A stretch of DNA of 64,000 bases from assembly GCF_030646115.1 (NCBI RefSeq), contig NZ_JAUSMX010000014.1, forward strand, positions 62,001 to 126,000, given 5' to 3'. A model generated the notes under the pieces. It saw only the letters and a program-made list of their open reading frames with translations. It was not told the origin of the DNA and searched no databases. Source of the DNA: Fluviicoccus sp. (lineage in GTDB: Bacteria; Pseudomonadota; Gammaproteobacteria; Pseudomonadales; Moraxellaceae). Numbering within the stretch: position 1 is the first letter of the stretch; each line of letters starts with the position of its first letter. The translations under genes were made by a program, and so were the position numbers. Positions 35,715 through 46,740 of this stretch are shown in pieces.

Positions 35715-36998
35715 ATGGCGGTTTTTGAAAACTATCATCGTCAATCCCTGAAGCAAGCTCCGCGTGTCACCATGATCGGCCGCTGGCGGGTGGATTATCT
35801 GGCGTTCAATGGTCCGGAGGGATGCACCAACGCACCACTGATTGTCCTGGGCGGCGCCTTTCAGAACTTCAATTCCTACAAGTACTGTGTCGAAGCGGTG
35901 CTCAAGGTCTGCCCGGTGGTAATGGTCGATTTGCCGTCCCTGGGCAACAACACCCAGCTTGCGCCCGATCTGGGCCTGGAAGACCTGGCCGACCTGTTGT
36001 TTCAATGGGTTGAGTTTGAAGGGCTGCAGCGCGTGTCGCTGATGGGACTGTCGCTGGGGTCGGTGGTGGCCGCCACTTTTGCCTACAAGCATCCCGCTTT
36101 CATGGAGAAACTGATTCTCACCGGCATCCTTACCCGGCCGCGCAAGGCTTGGCGCATGTTGCTGGAAGAGTCACTGCGGGTGCTGGACGAGCGTCGCATG
36201 GATGAGTTTGGCCAGGCCGTGGTGTTGTATCTGGTCAATCACGCCCGTCTCAAGGAAACCGGCATTACCGACATTACGCGCCGGTTGTTCCACCGCCAGA
36301 TGAAAGGCTTCAACGAAAACGAACAGGCGCGCTATCGCATCAATGCGCATCGCCTGCTGTCGGTGGAGGAAGTGCTGGGTTACCCCGATTGTGAAACCCT
36401 GGTTTCAACCGGCGAATATGACAGCTTTACGCTGCCGTATGAAAACGCCCTGTTCGCCGCCCGCTGTTCCAATGCCGTTTTCACGTTGATTGACGGTTCG
36501 GACCATGTGCCGCAACTGGAAAAGCGTGACGAGTCGGTAGCCATGTTCAGCGCCTTTCTCAGCGGTCAGGATGTGGGCCGGGTCAAGGGCATTACCCGGT
36601 TGACGCGCAATCAGGCCTTGTCGCTGGACCGCCGCACCGAACTGCGTTACCGGCCGCATAACCCGAATGGCCAGGTGGTGAGTTTCTCGCATGTTGATGG
36701 CATGCCGCAAATCGATTCGCCGGTGGAAGTGGTCAATTTCAATTTCTTCGGTTGCCTGTTACGCCCGGAACACTTGCTGAGTTCGGTGCGTGAGAGTTGC
36801 CGCGACTTGATCCTGTGCCTGCCGGACTCGGCGCTGCGCATTCCGATGCTGGTGGTGGAGCAGGGGGATGGCTGGCTGCGCTGTTTCTTCCTGCACGGCA
36901 ACTTTGCGGTGGCTGAGGAGCTGAAGAAGCTGTTGGATAACCGCCGTTATTGCGCGGCATTGCCGCATTCTGGTCATCGTCCTTTCGGCGCTCCCTGA
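35715..36998 (+). CDS. alpha/beta hydrolase fused to a PilZ-like domain
   Basis: 427 residues. The first about 270 form an alpha/beta hydrolase: nucleophile S113 in GLSLGS, acid in STGEYDSF and His in DGSDHVPQLE. The last about 125 residues resemble a degenerate PilZ domain: R307-x3-R311 in RRTELR and N341-x-N-x-x-G346 in place of (D/N)xSxxG about 30 residues on, followed by beta-type sequence. If the tail binds c-di-GMP, the hydrolase would be under its control; the Ser-to-Asn change makes binding uncertain. Substrate unknown. Confidence 0.75.
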   Translation: MAVFENYHRQSLKQAPRVTMIGRWRVDYLAFNGPEGCTNAPLIVLGGAFQNFNSYKYCVEAVLKVCPVVMVDLPSLGNNTQLAPDLGLEDLADLLFQWVEFEGLQRVSLMGLSLGSVVAATFAYKHPAFMEKLILTGILTRPRKAWRMLLEESLRVLDERRMDEFGQAVVLYLVNHARLKETGITDITRRLFHRQMKGFNENEQARYRINAHRLLSVEEVLGYPDCETLVSTGEYDSFTLPYENALFAARCSNAVFTLIDGSDHVPQLEKRDESVAMFSAFLSGQDVGRVKGITRLTRNQALSLDRRTELRYRPHNPNGQVVSFSHVDGMPQIDSPVEVVNFNFFGCLLRPEHLLSSVRESCRDLILCLPDSALRIPMLVVEQGDGWLRCFFLHGNFAVAEELKKLLDNRRYCAALPHSGHRPFGAP

Positions 36999-37005
36999 GC
37001 GCTGC

Positions 37006-37034
37006 TGCGGCGGGCCGGTTCCGGCCCCGCCGCA
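37006..37034. terminator. GC-rich hairpin between convergent genes
   Basis: TGCGGCGGGCCGG and CCGGCCCCGCCGCA pair with one bulged base around a two-base loop. It lies between the stops at 36998 (+) and 37042 (-); the T-run is weak. Confidence 0.5.
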
Positions 37035-37041
37035 TTCCTGT

Positions 37042-37896
37042 CTAGATTTCCGAACGGATCACCCAGACCAGTGAGCCGCCCTTGGCTTGCGGCATGCGTC
37101 CGCTGCCGTCCTGCTCTTCATCCGGGTTAAATACGGTGACCGCGTCAAAGCCGCAACCCTTGAAGCAGGCGAGTGCTTCAGCCGGCTGTTCAAAATGCAT
37201 GGTGAAGTGACTGCGCGAGGACAGCTTCAGGGCGCGGTTGGCGGTTTGAATCCAGTGGAAGAAACGATGGCGGGTGACCTGGGGGTAGAGGTCTGTCAGG
37301 TAAAAACCCATGGGAAAACCTTGCAGCGCCTTGGACAGCCGTTGCCAGAAGCCCTGGATTACTTCCAGATGAAAGTAATTCACCAGGCCCTCGGTAATCA
37401 CCACCACCGGTTTTTGCGGGTCCAGTTCCCGCTTCAGCATCGACTCCAGGCTTTCCATAGAGTCTTCCACCAGAATATTGCAAACCTGCACCTTGTGGCG
37501 GCTGTCCAGCGAGTCCAGCCCGTTAAGCAGGGCGTGTTTGCGGGCAGCCATGTCTTGCAGGTCGGCTTCAATGTAGGTGACGTTGGGGTAACGACCATGA
37601 ATGCGCCAGCCGCGCGGTGAAAGCCCGCAGGCCAGTTCCACCACCTGGATGTCCGGGTATTCCTGAATCAGTTGGCCCAGTTCACGGTCTATCAGGTGGT
37701 GGCGTTGCAGCAGCGTGGTCTTGATGTCAGAGCCGATCACCTTGCGGGCCGCGACCTCAAAGGGGCGCAGTAGCTGGAAGTAGGTGCAGCCCTGGCTCGT
37801 GGCGAACGCGGAGTGGGACAAGCCGAAGCGGTACCAGACATAGCCGGTGTAATGGGCGGTAAAGGAGATGCTGGAGGTGTCTTGTTTGTCTTTCAT
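37042..37896 (-). CDS. LCMT-family SAM-dependent methyltransferase
   Basis: 284 residues. The SAM-binding loop VVELACGLSPRGW, acidic residue after it (VTYIEADL) and VVITEGLVNYF match the leucine carboxyl methyltransferase (Ppm1/Tcmp) family. Bacterial members act on small molecules or unknown substrates. It follows a short hypothetical gene by 78 bases at the end of the leuS-lptE-holA run. Confidence 0.8.
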   Translation of the reverse strand: MKDKQDTSSISFTAHYTGYVWYRFGLSHSAFATSQGCTYFQLLRPFEVAARKVIGSDIKTTLLQRHHLIDRELGQLIQEYPDIQVVELACGLSPRGWRIHGRYPNVTYIEADLQDMAARKHALLNGLDSLDSRHKVQVCNILVEDSMESLESMLKRELDPQKPVVVITEGLVNYFHLEVIQGFWQRLSKALQGFPMGFYLTDLYPQVTRHRFFHWIQTANRALKLSSRSHFTMHFEQPAEALACFKGCGFDAVTVFNPDEEQDGSGRMPQAKGGSLVWVIRSEI

Positions 37897-37974
37897 GTTA
37901 TGCGTGTTGTTATTGGACTCGTGAGCGGCATCATTGACCAGATGCCGGGGAATGGCAAGCCGCCGGCGTGGGAT

Positions 37975-38244
37975 TCAGGGTTTTTGACGCGACTGCCTTT
38001 CGCTTTGCCATAACCGCAGCCGGCGCAGGCGGGCCATCAGGAAGCGCAGGTTGAGGATGCCGGTGGCAATCAGCGCGGCCTTGAGTTCCGGACTCTGCAT
38101 CCACAGCGGCATATCCTGGGCGTGGCGGCTGAAGGCCAGCCACAGCCCAAGTCCCAGCAACAGGTTGCCGGTGGTGTCCACCAGCAGGTCACGGTAAACC
38201 TGCCGGGTCAGCAATTGGAATTCGGCGTCAGTGAGGGGCGTCAA
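37975..38244 (-). CDS. small membrane-associated hypothetical protein
   Basis: 89 residues from a TTG at 38244 with GGGAG nine bases before it; an ATG at 38301 would add 19 residues inside holA. Two hydrophobic segments (TTGNLLLGLGLWLAF and ELKAALIATGILNLRFLM) and a basic C-terminus. It overlaps holA by 17 bases, so it is probably coupled to it. Family not recognised. Confidence 0.6.
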   Translation of the reverse strand: MTPLTDAEFQLLTRQVYRDLLVDTTGNLLLGLGLWLAFSRHAQDMPLWMQSPELKAALIATGILNLRFLMARLRRLRLWQSERQSRQKP

Positions 38245-39247
38245 ACAGGCGTACTCCCGCCAAATCGAGACTGATGCGCAGCAGTATATCCCAGGCGTCA
38301 TCCGGACTTTGGCCCTTGATGGCCATGTCAGCGTCCAGAAGCTCAGTATTCAGGCGTTTCAGGGTGGCGGGCGCCAGTCGGCGCAAGGCTCCGCTAACCA
38401 ACGGCTGGCGTTTTGGCCAAATCCCCAGTGACTGGAACAGCTGGCCGGGCGGCGTGCCTTGGTGCTGGCCTTCCGCCAGCACCAGCAGCGAACGTATTTC
38501 CCGCGACAGGGTCCACAGCACCAGACTTTCCGCCAGGCCTTCGGATTTCAGGCTGAAGAAAATGCGTGAGGTCTTTGCGGCGTCACCGGCCAGAGCGGTA
38601 TCGGTCAGGTCAAACAGTGTGAAGCGGGCGCTGTCGCCGACGGCGGCCTGCACCTGGGTGATCTCCAGCGTGCCGGGGCCATACAGCATGTGCAGCTTCA
38701 GCACTTCCTGATTGGCGGCCAGCAGGTTGCCTTCGGTTTGCCCGGACAGCCAGTCCAGCGCATCCGCCCCCAGCACCAGTTGTTGCCGGTGCAGGCGTTC
38801 CTGCAGCCATTCCCGGTGCTCGCGCCCGGTCAGCGGTGGGCAGCCGACGGTGACGCCCAAGGCATCGCAGCGGTTGAACCAGGCGGTTTTCTGCGCAGCG
38901 GCATCCAGCCGCGGTACCACGATCACCAGCAGGATGTCGGTCGGGGGATTCTTCAGGAAGGCTTCCAGCGCCTTGCCCGCAGCGGCATCCGGCTTGTTGT
39001 GGCTGTGCAGTTCCAGGATTTTCAGTTCCGCAAACAACGACAGCGTGTCGCAGCTGCGAAGAGCCATGTCCCATTCGTCGCCCTTGCCGACATCGTGGCG
39101 GTCACGTTCGGTGAAGCCTTGCTGGCGGGCGGCGGTGCGCAGGGCGTCCAGCGCTTCCTGCGCCAGCAGTGGTTCGTCACCGTGGATGACATAGACAGGC
39201 CGCAGGGTTTTCAGTTGCCGGGGCAGGGCGCGCGCATCGCATTTCAT
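38228..39247 (-). CDS. holA: DNA polymerase III delta subunit
   Basis: 339 residues, normal for HolA. The N-terminal YVIHGDEPLLAQEALDALR and the downstream helical domains with SLFAELKILELHS fit the family; delta opens the beta clamp in the clamp loader. It overlaps lptE by four bases, the order leuS-lptE-holA being conserved in gammaproteobacteria. Confidence 0.95.
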   Translation of the reverse strand: MKCDARALPRQLKTLRPVYVIHGDEPLLAQEALDALRTAARQQGFTERDRHDVGKGDEWDMALRSCDTLSLFAELKILELHSHNKPDAAAGKALEAFLKNPPTDILLVIVVPRLDAAAQKTAWFNRCDALGVTVGCPPLTGREHREWLQERLHRQQLVLGADALDWLSGQTEGNLLAANQEVLKLHMLYGPGTLEITQVQAAVGDSARFTLFDLTDTALAGDAAKTSRIFFSLKSEGLAESLVLWTLSREIRSLLVLAEGQHQGTPPGQLFQSLGIWPKRQPLVSGALRRLAPATLKRLNTELLDADMAIKGQSPDDAWDILLRISLDLAGVRLFDAPH

Positions 39248-39744
39248 TGGGCGGTGGCTGCCGGTGCGGGCTTGAAGAAGCTGATCTGGCGGAGGATCTG
39301 CTGGGCGGCATCGGCGTACAGCTCACGAATCAGGGTTTCCTCTTCCTCGCTTTTGCCGACGATGGTGGTGGTGTCGTACTGGTAGCTGCGGCGCAGGGAG
39401 AGCTTGTGTTCCGGGGCTTGTGCGGCGGGTTCGCCGTTTTTGGCGATTCGGTAGCGGACGTCATAGAGCAGGGTGTATTCGGCGACCTTGGCGCGGCTGT
39501 CGGTGTTGGTGGTTTGCTTGTTGAGCTTGTCCTGGGTGACGGTGAGGGTGTAGTCACCCTGATCGAGCTGGATGCCGGCGGTTTGCAGGGCCTCGCGCAA
39601 AGGCGGTGAGAGGTTGCTGGTGGGGCTCAGGGTGAGGTTGAGTTGGTGGAGCTGGGGGGGGATGGTGTAGCTGTTGCGGAGGTGGAAGCCGCAGGCGCTC
39701 AGTGCGAGTGTCATTGCGATGAAGATGAGGCGTTGTACGGTCAT
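39244..39744 (-). CDS. lptE: LPS assembly lipoprotein LptE
   Basis: 166 residues from the ATG at 39744; another ATG at 39783 is in frame but gives a non-signal N-terminus. Lipobox ALSAC (C18) followed by GFHLRNSYTIPP, the classic LptE beginning. It forms the outer-membrane LPS translocon with LptD. A REP-like repeat lies directly upstream. Confidence 0.93.
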   Translation of the reverse strand: MTVQRLIFIAMTLALSACGFHLRNSYTIPPQLHQLNLTLSPTSNLSPPLREALQTAGIQLDQGDYTLTVTQDKLNKQTTNTDSRAKVAEYTLLYDVRYRIAKNGEPAAQAPEHKLSLRRSYQYDTTTIVGKSEEEETLIRELYADAAQQILRQISFFKPAPAATAQ

Positions 39745-39772
39745 CGGGGGTGGCCTTTGGGTCAGTGTTGCT

Positions 39773-39835
39773 TGCTTCGGCATCCGCCTGCCGCGGGCCT
39801 TACTTTTGTCTTGGCAAAAGTAAGCAAAACCGTGT
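39773..39835. repeat. dispersed repeat copy 1 (REP-like)
   Basis: The reverse complement matches 49412-49471 almost base for base. It contains a perfect ten-base palindrome, CTTACTTTTG and CAAAAGTAAG on the strand of copy 2, around a six-base loop. It lies just upstream of lptE. Confidence 0.8.
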
Positions 39836-39953
39836 CCTTCGCCAAAACTCGCGCGCGGCCAGCTTTTTGTTGAGCCACCTCGCAACTGGGGTTTTGTTCC
39901 CTTGAGTGTGGCTCAGACAGTTGGCTGCGGACGGCGTTTTTGATGGTTTCGTC

Positions 39954-39973
39954 ATTCCCGCGCAGGCGGGAAT
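39954..39973. repeat. dRS3-like palindromic repeat
   Basis: ATTCCC-N8-GGGAAT, the pattern known as dRS3 in Neisseria and seen in many proteobacterial intergenic regions. It sits between leuS and lptE and is followed by TCCACTCC, often part of the same repeat. Confidence 0.6.
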
Positions 39974-40013
39974 CCACTCCTTACGGACATCCTGCAGGTA
40001 TGTGAGGTCGCTT

Positions 40014-43495
<3,482 letters not shown>

Positions 43496-44459
43496 AGCTG
43501 AAACCGGCGCTAAGCAACCGGCTGGGCAGAACCCGCTGACTGCCCAGCATCAACACCGACATTTCCCCCATCAGCAGGCGCAACATTGTTCCGGGCACGT
43601 GCAGGAAGGCTCGGCGCTTCAGTGTATGCGCCATCACCTCGGTGAATTCGGCGTTGGAAACCGGTTGCGGCGAGGTCAGGTTGAATGGCCCTTGCAGCCG
43701 CTCATCCGCCAGCAGGAACATCACGGCTGACAGCCAGTCCTGCAAGCCGATCCACGACATCCATTGCTCGCCGTCGCCCAGCCTGCCGCCCAGATTCAGC
43801 CCGAAAACCGGCAGCATCCGCCGCAGCATGCCGCCTTTGCGGGCCAGCACCACGCCGGTACGCAGCAGGCAGACGCGCACGCCCAGTTTCCCGGCCGCCA
43901 GCGCCGCCTTTTCCCAGTCATGGCACAGGTGATGGGTGAACTCTTCTTGGCCGGTTGAGTCTTCATCCAGAATTTCAGCACCCTGCACGCCATACCAGCC
44001 GATGGCAGAGCCGGACAGCAGGACTTTCGGTGGTTTCGGAGTGCGGCGCATCCAGTCCACCAGTTCCTCGGTGAAGTTGACGCGGCTGGTGTATAGCGCG
44101 AGTTTACGTGGATGCGTCCACGGCTGGTCGGCAATGCCTTCGCCGGAGAGGTTGATGACGGCGTCAAAGTGGTCGTCAATCGTCAGGTCGGTGAGACGGC
44201 GCAAGGCGCGGACCATGCCGTCATAACGGGTGAAAATCTTCATCGGCTGACGCGAGACGATGGTGACGTGATGGCCTTCCTTCAACAGCAGGGGGCAGAG
44301 GTGGCTGCCCAGGAATCCGGAACCGCCGGTCAGCAGAATGCGCATGTAACACCCGATTAGTCGCTAATGCACCTGAGTGTACGGCCACAAGGCGACGCGA
44401 AAAAGGCTACAAGCCTGATATAGTTTCCGGAATCCCCTGTCCTGAGGCGTCTGTCTCCC

Positions 44460-45443
44460 ATGCAACCCTTGCTGCAAGCCATTCCCGCCAACATTGTGAC
44501 CGGCTTTCTCGGCGCCGGTAAAACCACCGTCATCCAGAGCCTGCTGGCGCGAAAACCCGACGATGAGCGCTGGGCGGTGCTGGTGAATGAGTTCGGCCAG
44601 ATTGGCATAGACGGCAGCCTCATGGCTCGTGGTGACGGTGAGGTCTTTATCAAGGAGGTGGCGGGCGGCTGCATCTGCTGCGCCAATTTCCTGCCGATGC
44701 AGGTGGCACTGTCGCAGTTGCTGGCCAAGGCCCGCCCGCAGCGGTTGCTGATTGAACCCACCGGTTTGGGCCACCCCCGGCAGATTGTCGACAGCCTCAG
44801 CGAGTCGCATTGGCAATCCACGCTCGACCTGCGCGCGACGTTGTGCGTGGTGGATGCCCGGCAGTATGCGGATGAAAGGGTGCGCAGCCATGAATCGTTC
44901 CAGGCCCAGGCCGACATTGCCGATGTGCTGGTGTTCAGCAAGGACGATGTGCTGACGGAAGAACAGCGACAGTCGATGCGGGAACTGGCGGACAGCCTGC
45001 CGCCCCCGGCGCGGCAAACCGTTTTTGTGAGTCATGGCGTCATGCCGCTGGCGTTGCTGGATGAGCCGCGCCGCAGCACGCGGATGGCGAAGCGGTCGTT
45101 GCTGCACCTGCAACCTGCCGTTGCACCTGCGCCCCAGCCGCCGCGGGAGCCTCCGTACCACTACCATCAGGAAGCCCTGGGCAGGCAGGTGGGGGGATGG
45201 GTCTTTCAGGCGGATTGGGTATTCGCCCATAATGACCTGCTGGGCTTTCTGTTTGCCTTGAAAGCAGACCGGGTGAAAGGGGTGCTGCATACGGACAGCG
45301 GCTGGCTGAGCGTGAACCTGACCGGTCTGGATGCCGCTATCGGTTCGGCCACGCCTTGCGGGGACAACCGGCTGGAGATTATTGCCAGTGAGGCTGTGGA
45401 TTGGGAGGCGTTGGAGGGGCAGTTGCTGGCGTTGAGGCGTTGA
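44460..45443 (+). CDS. CobW/ZNG1-family GTPase
   Basis: 327 residues. P-loop GFLGAGKTTVIQ, Walker B-like LVNEFGQIGIDG, the metal motif GCICC within EVAGGCICCANF, and the C-terminal CobW domain. Family members load zinc or cobalt into client proteins; the metal and client cannot be told. An HYHQE-type His stretch (PPYHYHQEALG) precedes the C-terminal domain. The upstream operator region was not recognised as a Zur site. Confidence 0.9.
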   Translation: MQPLLQAIPANIVTGFLGAGKTTVIQSLLARKPDDERWAVLVNEFGQIGIDGSLMARGDGEVFIKEVAGGCICCANFLPMQVALSQLLAKARPQRLLIEPTGLGHPRQIVDSLSESHWQSTLDLRATLCVVDARQYADERVRSHESFQAQADIADVLVFSKDDVLTEEQRQSMRELADSLPPPARQTVFVSHGVMPLALLDEPRRSTRMAKRSLLHLQPAVAPAPQPPREPPYHYHQEALGRQVGGWVFQADWVFAHNDLLGFLFALKADRVKGVLHTDSGWLSVNLTGLDAAIGSATPCGDNRLEIIASEAVDWEALEGQLLALRR

Positions 45444-45504
45444 CATTCTTTTCACGTAAATATGCCACCATAAGCGTAATCTTGATTTTATCGTGGAGCC
45501 ACCC

Positions 45505-46521
45505 GTGATTCTGCTGACCGGAGGAGCCGGATATATCGGCTCGCATGCTGCCATAGAGTTCATACAGGCAGGCCACGACATCGTCGTGCTGGACAATTTT
45601 TCCAACAGCAAACCCGAGGCAGTGCGGCGCACCCGTGAACTGGCCGGACGGGATTTTGAACTGGTGGAAGGGGATATACGCGACCGCGCCTTGCTGGATC
45701 GGCTCTTTGCCCAATATCCCATCACGGCGGTAGTCCATTTTGCCGGGTTGAAGGCGGTGGGGGAGTCGGTGCAACTACCCCTGCATTATTACGACAACAA
45801 CGTCTGCGGTTCCGTGACCCTGTTTCAGGCCATGCAGGCGGCGGGGGTGCGGACACTGGTGTTCAGTTCATCCGCCACGGTATATGGCGACCCCCATACA
45901 GTGCCCATCCGCGAAGATTTTCCGCTCTCGACCACCAATCCCTATGGCGCCAGCAAATTGATGATCGAGAACATCCTGCGCGATGTCGTCAAGGCAAACC
46001 CTGATTGGCGCGTGGCGCTGCTGCGTTATTTCAACCCGGCCGGGGCGCATCCGTCCGGGCGAATTGGGGAGGACCCCAACGGCATTCCCAACAACCTGAT
46101 GCCGTTTGTGGCCAGAGTGGCGGGGGGCAAGCTGCCGCAGTTGCAAGTTTTTGGCTCGGACTACGCCACCCCGGACGGCACCGGCGTACGCGACTATATT
46201 CATGTCATTGATCTGGTGCGCGGCCATGTCAAGGCGCTGGAATACCTGCAAGGGCATCCGGGGCTGGTGACGGTCAATCTGGGAACCGGCCGGGGGTATT
46301 CCGTGCTGGACATGGTGCACACCTTTGAGCAGGTCGCCGGGCGGCCGGTGCCCTATCGCTGCGTGGCCAGACGTCCGGGAGACGTAGCCAGTTGTTATGC
46401 CGATCCTTCACTGGCGCAGGCATTGCTGGGCTGGAAGGCCGAGTATGACGCAGTGGCCATGTGCCGCGACATGTGGAATTGGCAGCAAAAAAACCCGGAG
46501 GGTTTTGACCGCGAGGGTTGA
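45505..46521 (+). CDS. galE: UDP-glucose 4-epimerase
   Basis: 338 residues from the GTG at 45505, the same length as E. coli GalE, with TGGAG six bases before it; the GTG at 45493 is also in frame. Motifs LLTGGAGYIGSH (NAD binding), the catalytic Ser region FSSSATVYG and YGASKLMIE (Tyr-x3-Lys). Interconverts UDP-glucose and UDP-galactose for surface polysaccharide. Confidence 0.96.
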   Translation: MILLTGGAGYIGSHAAIEFIQAGHDIVVLDNFSNSKPEAVRRTRELAGRDFELVEGDIRDRALLDRLFAQYPITAVVHFAGLKAVGESVQLPLHYYDNNVCGSVTLFQAMQAAGVRTLVFSSSATVYGDPHTVPIREDFPLSTTNPYGASKLMIENILRDVVKANPDWRVALLRYFNPAGAHPSGRIGEDPNGIPNNLMPFVARVAGGKLPQLQVFGSDYATPDGTGVRDYIHVIDLVRGHVKALEYLQGHPGLVTVNLGTGRGYSVLDMVHTFEQVAGRPVPYRCVARRPGDVASCYADPSLAQALLGWKAEYDAVAMCRDMWNWQQKNPEGFDREG

Positions 46522-46688
46522 AGCGGTCGCTTTGGAAAAAACAGGTGGCCACGGTTACGCTATCTGGCTATTCTCTGGATGGAAACGGGAACAGGAATCA
46601 TTGGCGGTTTTAGAGTAAAAGCTCTGGAAAATTCCGTTTAACCCGTTGAAATAAAACAAAAATTAGAGCAGTTGCACCAGTTGTGGAT

Positions 46689-46706
46689 GTAAATCATTCT
46701 GATTAC
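46689..46706. promoter_or_regulatory. near-palindromic operator candidate before cytochrome cluster
   Basis: GTAAATCATTCTGATTAC is an inverted repeat (GTAATCA/TGATTAC) with one extra A and a TTC centre. It lies 35 bases before the RoxA-like gene's start. A TTGCAC direct repeat flanks it (about 46674 and 46709). A Fur-type site is possible, but the match is poor. Confidence 0.35.
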
Positions 46707-46740
46707 ACTTGCACAACAATTGCTCACGGGAGGGGATGAC

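Noticed and set aside
46689-46706. Fur box
   Set aside because: Only a few positions agree with GATAATGATAATCATTATC; I keep it as an unassigned palindrome.
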